Shown here: positions 20,214 to 28,635 of the stretch, piece by piece
Numbering within the stretch: the first letter of the stretch is position 1
How the letters are laid out: every line of letters starts with the position of its first letter
Assembly: GCA_946408655.1 (NCBI GenBank)
Contig: CAMJTE010000005.1
Coordinates: forward strand, 1-37,267
Length of the DNA stretch: 37,267 nt
From: an uncultured Caryophanales bacterium
Lineage (GTDB): Bacteria; Bacillota_I; Bacilli_A; RF39; UBA660
Direction: 5' to 3'
The notes under the pieces: model-generated
The model's database searches: none
Told to the model about the DNA's origin: nothing
The model's input: the letters and a program-made list of their open reading frames with translations, nothing else
Translations under genes and position numbers: made by a program

Positions 20214-21077
20214 ATGAAAATAACGATTTTTACTCCAACATATAATCGAGCATATATACTTAATAAACTATATGAATCACTTTGTAATCAAAAATATAGA
20301 GATTTTGAATGGCTAATTGTTGATGACGGATCAACAGATAATACTAAGGAATTGATAAAAGGATATATAAAAGAAAAAAGAATAAATATCAAATATTTTT
20401 ATCAAGAAAATAGTGGGAAACATATAGCAATTAATAATGGAGTTCAAAATGCACAGGGCGATATTTTTTTTATTGTTGATTCCGATGATTATTTATGCGA
20501 ATCTGCTCTTCTTAATATAAAAAATTGTTTTGATAAATTAAACAACAATAACAAAATAGCTGGAATTGGTGGATTAAGAATTCATGAAGATGGCACTATA
20601 ATTGGAAAAACTTTTAGCAAAAGAAAACAGTTTATAGATTCATCATCTATTGATAGAAGAAAATACAACATTTTAGGTGATAAAGCAGAATGCTTTTATA
20701 CAAACATTCTAAAAAACTATAAGTTTCCAAAAATTGAGGGGGAAAAATTTATTAGTGAAGCTTATATATGGAATAAAATAGCCCAAGATGGTTATCTGAT
20801 AAGATGGTATAATATTCCTTTTATTGTTTGTGAATACATAGATGATGGTTTAACAAAAAATAGAAAAAAAATAGTTGAAAATAATCCAAAAGGACATTTG
20901 ATTTACATATTAGATTTAATAAATGTTGAAAAAAACCTATTTAGAAATATTGCTCATAAGAGTTCATTTTACAGATATGGTAAAGAATATTATACGGATA
21001 ATCAGATAATGAATAAATTAAAAATTGGAAAAATTCAGTTATTCTTTATTAAAATTATTTCAAGGATTAGGAGATAG
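20214..21077 (+). CDS. Glycosyltransferase family 2
   Basis: ITIFTPTYNRAYILNKLYESLCNQKYRDFEWLIVDDGSTDNT, FIVDSDDYL. Confidence 0.95.
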   Translation: MKITIFTPTYNRAYILNKLYESLCNQKYRDFEWLIVDDGSTDNTKELIKGYIKEKRINIKYFYQENSGKHIAINNGVQNAQGDIFFIVDSDDYLCESALLNIKNCFDKLNNNNKIAGIGGLRIHEDGTIIGKTFSKRKQFIDSSSIDRRKYNILGDKAECFYTNILKNYKFPKIEGEKFISEAYIWNKIAQDGYLIRWYNIPFIVCEYIDDGLTKNRKKIVENNPKGHLIYILDLINVEKNLFRNIAHKSSFYRYGKEYYTDNQIMNKLKIGKIQLFFIKIISRIRR

Positions 21078-21078
21078 T

Positions 21079-21735
21079 ATGGTGTATAAGGTAAAAAAAA
21101 TTGTAAGTTTTTTGATAATTAAGTTTCATCAAATAAAAAGAAGAGGAGTAAAAATAAAAACTTTTAATTGTTCTAAAGATTTAATATTTGAGGATTATGT
21201 TAGGATACCTAAAAAAGTTATAATAAAAGAAAATTGTAGAATTGGGAAGTGCACTTATTTGAGCCCGCATGATATTATCGAATCTAATGTAACCATTGGA
21301 AAATATTGCTCTATTGCACCAAATGTATATATTGGTCCAGGGGAGCATTATAAGAGTTTTAAAACTACGCATCCGATTTTATTTGATCCAGCATGGAGAA
21401 AGATTGTAGGTATTAATGAGAAAGATAACTATTACAAAAAAATTTGGAAATCAGATAAAAGCACATTAATTGGTAATGATGTTTGGATAGGGATAAATAG
21501 TATTGTTATGCGAGGTGTGAAAATTGGAGATGGTGCGATTATTGGTGCAGGTTCTATTGTTACAAAAGATGTTGAACCATATTCCATTAACGTTGATGTA
21601 CCTTCAAAAACAATAGGATATAGATTTGATAAAAAGACCATTGTAGAATTGCAAAAAGAGAAATGGTGGGAAAATGATTTAAGTACAATAGATTTGAATT
21701 CAATGTATAATAGTGGTGATACAAATGAGAACTGA
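21079..21735 (+). CDS. Hexapeptide-repeat acetyltransferase (CatB-like LbH)
   Basis: IGKYCSIAPNVYIGPGEHY, TLIGNDVWIGINSIVMRGVKIGDGAIIGAGSIVTKDVEPYSI. Confidence 0.94.
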   Translation: MVYKVKKIVSFLIIKFHQIKRRGVKIKTFNCSKDLIFEDYVRIPKKVIIKENCRIGKCTYLSPHDIIESNVTIGKYCSIAPNVYIGPGEHYKSFKTTHPILFDPAWRKIVGINEKDNYYKKIWKSDKSTLIGNDVWIGINSIVMRGVKIGDGAIIGAGSIVTKDVEPYSINVDVPSKTIGYRFDKKTIVELQKEKWWENDLSTIDLNSMYNSGDTNEN

Positions 21736-23245
21736 AAAGTCAATTAAAAATGTGATAGTTGCTTTTATCAGTAACTTTCTTTCGATTTTTATAAGTTTTG
21801 TAGCTCAAATTTTTTTTGTTAAGTATCTTGGTAAAGAGATACTGGGATTAAATGGACTATTTACAAATGTTGTTTCGATGCTTGGGATAGTTGAACTTGG
21901 TTTGGGAACAGCATTAATTTATCATCTTTATGAACCAGTTGCAAATAATGATAAAGAATCTATTAAATCCTTAATGAAATTTTATAAAAAAAGTTATCAT
22001 TTGATTTCATTGATTATTTTTTTATTAGGAATTCTTTTAATTCCATTTTTACAATTATTTGTTAAAACTACGTTAAATATAAATATATCTTTGATTTTTT
22101 TTCTTTTTATTATAGAATCGTCATCTACATATTTATTAAGTTATAAGAGATCAATTTTATATGCTTATCAAGAGAATTATATAACTAATATAATTAAAAT
22201 AGTATATATCTTAGGTCTAAATATTTTTCAAATTATTATTTTGATTATTTTGAAAAATTATTTCTTATTTTTGTTATTAAAAATTGGTTTTCGATTTTTA
22301 GAGAATTTATTAATAACAATATATGCTAATAAACACTATGAATTTATTAAAGATAAAAATGTAAAACCATTAAATAAAAAAACTAAGTCTGATATTTTTA
22401 AAAAGATAAAAGGACTTTTGTTTCATAAAATAGGTACATATATTGTAATGGGGACAGATAACATAATAATATCAAGGTTTCTTGGACTTGTCAGTGTCGG
22501 TATTTTTTCAAATTATAGTTTAATAATCAACGGGATTAAAAATTTATTTTCTCAGGTTTTTTATTCTATCACTTCAAGTGTAGGCAATTTACTTGTTGAA
22601 AAAAATGAAACCAAATCATTTAATGTTTATAATAAGATGATTTTCGGTAATTTTTGGCTTGCTACTTTTTGTAGTATTTCATTTTTCATAATCTCAAAAC
22701 CCTTTGTAATATTGTGGTTGGGAAAAGAATTTATTTTATCAAAAAGAATTGTTTTTTTATTGATGATTCAACTTTTCTTGGATATATATGGATATACTAT
22801 TGGTGCGTTTAAAAACGCTGCCGGTATTTATCATGAGGATAGATTTATTCCAGTAATTCAATCAATAATTAATCTCATTGTCTCAATTATTCTTGTAATT
22901 AAAATGGGATTGTTTGGAGTGGTTATTGGCACAATAGCTAGCTATTCAATATTATATTTTTTTAGTTATCCCAAATATGTATATTGCAGATTATTTAAAA
23001 AGACATTGTATAATTACTACTTAGATTTCTCTAAAAAAATTGCAGTGTTTGTTTTTATATTTTTGATAACAATGATTATTTCAGAATTCTCCTTAACAAA
23101 TAATACAATAATAGATTTAATATACTCTGTTGTATGCTGTTTAGTTATTCCTAATGCTTTAATCTATCTTTTTTATCATAATACATCAGAATTTAATTAT
23201 TACAAATATTTATTAATTAAAAAATTGATAAAAAAAAATAGATAA
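21725..23245 (+). CDS. Polysaccharide flippase (Wzx/MATE-like)
   Basis: Polytopic; FVKYLGKEILGLNGLFTNVVSMLGIVELGLGTALIYHLYEPVANND, GTDNIIISRFLGLVSVGIFSNYSLI. Confidence 0.92.
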   Translation: MRTEKSIKNVIVAFISNFLSIFISFVAQIFFVKYLGKEILGLNGLFTNVVSMLGIVELGLGTALIYHLYEPVANNDKESIKSLMKFYKKSYHLISLIIFLLGILLIPFLQLFVKTTLNINISLIFFLFIIESSSTYLLSYKRSILYAYQENYITNIIKIVYILGLNIFQIIILIILKNYFLFLLLKIGFRFLENLLITIYANKHYEFIKDKNVKPLNKKTKSDIFKKIKGLLFHKIGTYIVMGTDNIIISRFLGLVSVGIFSNYSLIINGIKNLFSQVFYSITSSVGNLLVEKNETKSFNVYNKMIFGNFWLATFCSISFFIISKPFVILWLGKEFILSKRIVFLLMIQLFLDIYGYTIGAFKNAAGIYHEDRFIPVIQSIINLIVSIILVIKMGLFGVVIGTIASYSILYFFSYPKYVYCRLFKKTLYNYYLDFSKKIAVFVFIFLITMIISEFSLTNNTIIDLIYSVVCCLVIPNALIYLFYHNTSEFNYYKYLLIKKLIKKNR

Positions 23246-23259
23246 TGCTGAATCTACGG

Positions 23260-23300
23260 GCTGTTGGCAAACTAAAAAGTTTCCAATAGCTTATTTTTTT
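23260..23300 (+). terminator. Terminator closing the polysaccharide locus
   Basis: GCTGTTGG(c)AAACT-aaaa-AGTTTCCAATAGC followed by T-rich tract. Confidence 0.75.
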
Positions 23301-23574
23301 AATTTAACTGACTCAAATATTCAAAAAAACAAGTAAAGAAATGGAACATAGATACATATTGGCAACCTGTTTTTCATTATTTTAATCAATGCAGGTAATA
23401 TTAAAACTTTTAATACTATAATCGAAGAGGAACGTCTAAAAGACTAATTATTTATTTTCGTGATTTCACTAAAAAAAGGAAATTTAAAAGTCTTGTTGTA
23501 TATTATATATGAAGGAGGTGGAGGAATAAAAATGAAAGATACCACCATTAATGATTTAAGTAGAGGAAATTTAA

Positions 23575-23615
23575 AACTTTACTAATGTATTCTTCTTTTG
23601 AAGATTAGTAAAGTT
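23575..23615. repeat. 12-bp perfect inverted repeat
   Basis: AACTTTACTAAT (23575-23586) and ATTAGTAAAGTT (23604-23615). Confidence 0.8.
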
Positions 23616-23706
23616 GATAATTACATATAAAGAATAGATTAATTCTTTAATAAATTTGATCATAAAGTAATTGAAAAAAATATATATTTTAGAAGGAGAA
23701 TGTAAG
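23600..23706 (+). pseudogene. Remnant of a second ORF6N-type gene (C-terminal region)
   Basis: 23626-23685 aligns to 24138-24205; hypothetical translation RID*FFNKFDHKVIEKNIYF vs RIDELFDKFDCKVIAKNYIFF in the downstream gene. Confidence 0.75.
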
Positions 23707-24569
23707 ATGAATGAGATAATAGAAGTGGAAAATATAAAGATAAAAGATATGATATATGAGATTAGAGGAGTAGAAATAATGCTTGATACAGATTTAGCTA
23801 AACTTTATCAAGTGGAAACTAAGAGAATAAATGAAGCGTTAAAAAATAATCCTGATAAATTTCCAGAAAGATATTCATTTAGAATTAGTGAGTATGAATA
23901 TTTATATTTGAAGTCGAAAATTTCGACTTCAAAAGGTGGTTCTAGAAAAGGACATACTGTGTTTACAGAGCAAGGAGTTTATATTTTAGCAACCATATTA
24001 AAATCCAAAGTAGCAACTGAAGTTTCTCTTGCAATTATGGATACATTTGTAAAAATGCGATATTATATTAGTTACAATAAATCATATTTACCATATAAGT
24101 TTTTACTGTTAGAAGATAAAGGCAATAATAATACAAAAAGAATAGATGAATTATTTGATAAATTTGATTGTAAGGTGATTGCTAAAAACTATATATTTTT
24201 TGAAAGAGAACTATATAATGCATATTCATTATTAATTGATATTCTAACCAAAGCAACTGATGAAATAATTATAATAGATAATTACGCCGAAAATGAATTA
24301 TCATATATATTAAAAATAATACATAATAAGATAATAATAGTATCTAAAATATTGATGATACATTAAAAGAAAAATATGAAAGTCAGTATACAAATGTAAC
24401 ATTTATAAATAATAATACTTTTCATGATAGATTTATAATTATTGATAGATGTAAATTGTATTCTAGTGGAGCATCATTTAAAGATTTAGGTAGGAAATGT
24501 TTTGCAATTAATGAGATTACTATAAAGGAATATTTAAATGAAATAATAAGTATTGTATTAGATGTGTAA
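23707..24569 (+). pseudogene. ORF6N-domain protein with PLD-like C-terminus, interrupted by a frameshift
   Basis: ORF6N motif YEIRGVEIMLDTDLAKLYQVETKRINEALKNNPDKFPERYSFRI; after nt ~24349 the +1 frame continues IDDTLKEKYESQYTNVTFINNNTFHDRFIIIDRCKLYSSGASFKDLGRKCFAINEITIKEYLNEIISIVLDV* to 24569. Confidence 0.85.
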
Positions 24570-24596
24570 CAACTGTAGAAATATGCAAATTATTTT

Positions 24597-24621
24597 TAAG
24601 GTCGCAAATTGCGACCTTAAA
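24597..24621. terminator. Perfect palindrome between convergent genes, possible terminator
   Basis: TTAAGGTCGC-aaatt-GCGACCTTAA; no clear U-tract on either strand. Confidence 0.5.
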
Positions 24622-24668
24622 TAATGTATAGACCTCTTGGTTTAACAATAATAAAACAATTGTAAAAG

Positions 24669-25094
24669 TTATCTTAGAAATTCATCAATAGACAACTTAT
24701 ATGTTTTACATAATGTGTATAAAGTTAAAGTAGTAATCAAATTCATACCAATTTCATAATGGCTGTAGCACGCTCTAGATATTGATAAAGTATCTGCAAT
24801 CTCTTGCTGACTTAATCCTAGGTTTCTTCTTAGTCGTTTTAGTTTAATGCCCATACTTTTTTTATCAAGCTTAATTTCACCATCATATTGTTTATTGTTT
24901 TTAGAAAGTCTTAATATATAATCTACAGAATAATTAAAGTTATTACAAAATTTTATTAATTTTTTTAATGGTATTGTGTCGTAGGAATTCTCCCATCCTC
25001 TTACGGTAGAGTTATGAACACCAAATATATTACCTAATTCTGTTTGTGTCATTTCTAACTCTTCTCTTGCGCTTTTCAAATTATTATCAATCAT
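24669..25094 (-). CDS. Transcriptional regulator with two XRE-type HTH domains
   Basis: LKSAREELEMTQTELGNIFGVHNSTVRGWENSYDTIP and LKRLRRNLGLSQQEIADTLSISRACYSHYEIGMNLIT; likely start 25094. Confidence 0.85.
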   Translation of the reverse strand: MIDNNLKSAREELEMTQTELGNIFGVHNSTVRGWENSYDTIPLKKLIKFCNNFNYSVDYILRLSKNNKQYDGEIKLDKKSMGIKLKRLRRNLGLSQQEIADTLSISRACYSHYEIGMNLITTLTLYTLCKTYKLSIDEFLR

Positions 25095-25152
25095 ATCATT
25101 ACCACAACAATTTTCGCATTTAATAATCTTTTGATACGAAAATAGTGGGTAA

Positions 25153-25172
25153 TATATCAAAAATGTGATATA
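25153..25172. promoter_or_regulatory. Candidate operator palindrome in divergent XRE/pilin intergenic region
   Basis: TATATCA-aaaatg-TGATATA. Confidence 0.5.
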
Positions 25173-25209
25173 GTTGTATAAATTAGGATAATAATATGAT
25201 AGGAGTATC

Positions 25210-26661
25210 ATGAAAAATAATAATAAAGCTTTTACCTTAATAGAATTAATTGCAACAACAGTAATAATATCAATAGTACTATTAATAACAACAGTGCTAA
25301 TTTTAAGCTTAATAAGAAGTGTAAAAAAACAAGCAAATATGCGAAGCATAGATAATTATGGAAGAATTGTAGAGACAGCTATGGCAGAGTATCAATCACA
25401 GTATTTAAAATATCCAACATCAATAGATGAACTTGAAATAGAATATGTAGGGTCAGTTATAGAATGTGAAACAAGAAGAATTAATCCAGATTATTCAATA
25501 TACTTATCAGAATGTAAGGTAAATGGTAAAGAAGTACACGACTCTGCGTCGGAGGATGGATGGTATCACTATGGTAAACTTATACTAACAGATAAAGAAT
25601 ATGTAGATATCTTTGGGAAAAATATATAATTAGCTCTAAAAGAATACTATGAAGATAATAATAATTATCCTGTTAATTATAGACCGCTTACTCTTCCAAA
25701 ACTAGATAAGGAAGTTAACTGTACTTCAGCAATAAATTCAGATGGAACAGTTTTCTTAACTAAATGTAGCGTTAATGATGAATATGTGATAGATGATACT
25801 AGTGATGATGGATATTACCATTATGGTGAGATTATTATTCTTAAACAAAATTTATTAGAAAAAACTAATTCAGAGGATATATTAGATTATAATGATGGAA
25901 ACATACACGAACTGTATAGATTTGATCATCCAGCAACAGAGCAAACACTTGATTTAACAGATTATAGATATATAGGAAATGCCCCTAATAATTATGTTAA
26001 TTTTAATGATGAGTTATGGAGAATAATTGGTATCTTTAAAGTGGAAGATGATGATGGTAACTTGGAAGAAAGAGTAAAGATAGTTAGAAATGAATCATTG
26101 GGTAGTAAGGTGTGAAATTCAAGTAAAGTTAATGAATGGGTATCATCAACAATGCAGATATATTTAAATGATGATTATGATATGAGTGATTATTCCTTAA
26201 GCTTCATTAAAAATGTAAAATACTATTTGGGTGGTCTCACATCGTATTCGGATTGTGATGGTGAAGGGTATTATAAAAGTGAACGATTAAATCCAACACA
26301 AAGTTCAAGAAATTATTTTTGGATTGGAAAAGTTGGTTTAATATATACAAGTGACTATATATATACTTATTCATTAGGAGTAGATGATATTTGCTACAAT
26401 ACTCCTGGAATGTGTAAAACAGATAATAATTGAGTTCCAACTTCAGGATGGTTATATATTCCTTGGGTAGTACAATGGACTATTTCACCTTTTGTAAGAA
26501 CTTCTAATGTTGCCCATAATATCCTTGGACCTGGGAATATCAATAATAGTCTTTCTACAGATGGGGCACATGGTGCAAGGCCTGTTGTATATTTAAAACC
26601 AAATGTCAAAATCACATCGGGTGATGGTTCAATAGATTTACCATATAACCTAAGTTTATAA
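25210..26661 (+). pseudogene. Prepilin-like surface protein gene with three in-frame stops (TAA 25627, TGA 26113, TGA 26431)
   Basis: KAFTLIELIATTVIISIVLL type IV prepilin N-terminus; 483 sense or stop codons in one uninterrupted frame ending ARPVVYLKPNVKITSGDGSIDLPYNLSL*. Confidence 0.8.
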
Positions 26662-26691
26662 AGGGACTAGTATTTGATACTAGTTTCTTTT
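26662..26691 (+). terminator. Rho-independent terminator
   Basis: ACTAGTAT-ttg-ATACTAGT followed by TTCTTTT. Confidence 0.75.
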
Positions 26692-26754
26692 AACATGATA
26701 CTTTCAAAAAATAACATTTTATGGTATATTATTAATAAGAATTAAGGTGATGGT

Positions 26755-27600
26755 ATGGCAAGTAGAATGGATAGGTATTATAAGAGTACTAATTCTGGTA
26801 TGGAAAGAAGTAGAAAGAATAAGGATTTATATAAAAGAGTGCATAATGAATCTCGTGGAATTGATTCAATTAATTCTGTAAGCAGGGCTAATGAGATTGA
26901 TTTATCTAGACTTAAGAATATTGTAAGTGATAGAGAGGCTTTTAAAAAAGAAAGAAAATTGCGAGAGAGTATTGGAAATAGCAGTCTTAATATAGATATT
27001 CCATCTAAGATGGATAATAGTGATACTACTTATGATGTTATGGATATAAAGCCTAGTAAGATTGAGGTAGAAGATACTAAGGAAGAAGTTAAGAATTATG
27101 ATTTATCTGATGTGTTAAACAAAGCAATGGATGAATATACTGAGTCTGATAGTAAGAATAGAAATTTAAAGAATTTAGAGTATACCGATTTAAATAGTTT
27201 AAATTTACGTAAGAAAGAGTATAAGAATAGTGAGTTAGAATTAAAGGATATGGTTAAATCTATTGATAATACTAGTAATTTAAATAAATTAGGTGATGAT
27301 GTTGGACTTCTTGATTCTTTAAAATCTAATACTATGGTAGGAGATTCATCTATAAAGAAGGTTATTGAACAAGATAAAGAGGAAGATAAAAAAGATGATA
27401 CTAAAGATTTAGACAAGTCATTCTTTACTAATACATTTGATTTTGACGATGCTGACTTTGATGAATTACTTGCGAAAAAGAAGAGCAAAAAGAAAAAAAT
27501 AATTATTGCAATAATTATCTGTTTGTTAGTTGCAGGTATTATCTGTGGCCTTTACTTTATGGGATACTTGTCTAGTATAATTAATTTTAATAAACATTAA
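26755..27600 (+). CDS. Hypothetical acidic/polar protein with C-terminal TM anchor
   Basis: MASRMDRYYKSTNSGMERSRKNKDLYK N-terminus; KKKSKKKKIIIAIIICLLVAGIICGLYFMGYL TM. Confidence 0.75.
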   Translation: MASRMDRYYKSTNSGMERSRKNKDLYKRVHNESRGIDSINSVSRANEIDLSRLKNIVSDREAFKKERKLRESIGNSSLNIDIPSKMDNSDTTYDVMDIKPSKIEVEDTKEEVKNYDLSDVLNKAMDEYTESDSKNRNLKNLEYTDLNSLNLRKKEYKNSELELKDMVKSIDNTSNLNKLGDDVGLLDSLKSNTMVGDSSIKKVIEQDKEEDKKDDTKDLDKSFFTNTFDFDDADFDELLAKKKSKKKKIIIAIIICLLVAGIICGLYFMGYLSSIINFNKH

Positions 27601-28635
27601 TATAAATATAATTAATGTGAATGATATTACAATAGGTGGTAGTAACTTAAGTGATAATATATTTATAAATAAATCATTAGGTACTATTAGAGTAAGGGAT
27701 AGTATTAATATACAATATATTGTAAGAAATATATTGTTTTTTTCATGTAATAAAGAGTGTGATGTTGATACTACATAGTATAATCCTACTATTACAAATA
27801 TTAATATATCAAATATCCACTGGATAAATAATATACTATCTATTCTAGATGATATTCCTATAATAGATACATGTTTTAATATTTGAAATTCTGGATACTG
27901 ATATAAAGATGTTAGTTTAATACCAAAGATACCGATGATATTAAGTGTTACTGCAAGTAATGATAATATAGATAAGAAATAGAATATAATTATATACTTA
28001 TTAGTCTTGTTATTATTAACTATATCATTTTTAGGTATAATATTAATCAAATATAAAGGAGTAATATTATAAATAACAAAGTAAATACTTCCATTAAATA
28101 GATTGTTATTATTATAAAAGAATGGTTTAAAGTTATTAATATCTATCTGTATTAATAGTCCTAGATTAGAAATAATAACTAATATAATAGTAATATATAG
28201 AAATATTAAAGATGCTCTACATATAGATTTTAAACCTGTATATACTGAGTAATATATGGGTATTAAAAATGTAATAATAACTAGTATTATTGGTGTTTTA
28301 CTTAAGTAATCAGAATGTATTATAGTAACTAAATTACTAAATGAGATAGTAATAATAAGTAAAGTAAATATACTTATAATAATATTTATAATATTACCAA
28401 TATATTTACCAAATAACTTAATATTCTTTTCATTAAGATTTAATCTAGGTTCATAATTAAATATATATAAGTATATTAGTAGAGGTATTAAGCCTATAAT
28501 AGAACCTAGTATAATCCCTAAATAAGAGTCTTGTCTTAAGATAGTTGTAAGAGAATTAAAAGTAATACCAATAAAGTATGCATGCATTAAAAAGTATATA
28601 ATAGAACCCATTTGTAAGTTAGTAATCTTCTTCAT
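27526..28635 (-). CDS. gerKB: Spore germination protein GerKB (GerAB family permease)
   Basis: Polytopic, third gene of an A-C-B ger operon; N-terminus ITNLQMGSIIYFLMHAYFIGITF typical of GerAB. Confidence 0.85.
   Translation of the reverse strand: MKKITNLQMGSIIYFLMHAYFIGITFNSLTTILRQDSYLGIILGSIIGLIPLLIYLYIFNYEPRLNLNEKNIKLFGKYIGNIINIIISIFTLLIITISFSNLVTIIHSDYLSKTPIILVIITFLIPIYYSVYTGLKSICRASLIFLYITIILVIISNLGLLIQIDINNFKPFFYNNNNLFNGSIYFVIYNITPLYLINIIPKNDIVNNNKTNKYIIIFYFLSILSLLAVTLNIIGIFGIKLTSLYQYPEFQILKHVSIIGISSRIDSILFIQWIFDILIFVIVGLYYVVSTSHSLLHEKNNIFLTIYCILILSLTLIVPNDLFINILSLKLLPPIVISFTLIIFILMFIKINYTRQVSHKVKATDNTCN

Noticed and set aside
23320-23445. IS256-like transposase remnant (KKWNIDTYWQPVFHYFNQCR / IKTFNTIIEEERLKD)
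   Set aside because: W...F.yF and TxNTIIE-like order is suggestive, but frames are broken and similarity is too weak to call without a search.
25095-25349. N-terminal extension of the HTH regulator up to 25349
   Set aside because: Extension is hydrophobic and low complexity, overlaps the pilin start in antisense, and HTH homology begins at the 25094 start.
25210-26661. Whole-genome use of genetic code 4 (TGA = Trp)
   Set aside because: Conserved genes in the window (truA, rluB, gerKA, glycosyltransferases, methyltransferase) are full length under the standard code with TGG Trp codons, and several genes end in TGA at the expected C-terminus.
23246-26700. Integrated prophage
   Set aside because: ORF6N and XRE genes occur, but there is no integrase, terminase, capsid or lysis gene and no att-like flanking repeats were seen.
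27096-27488. 130-aa minus-strand ORF (Ser/Phe/Leu-rich)
   Set aside because: Antisense artefact of the polar, acidic plus-strand coding sequence.
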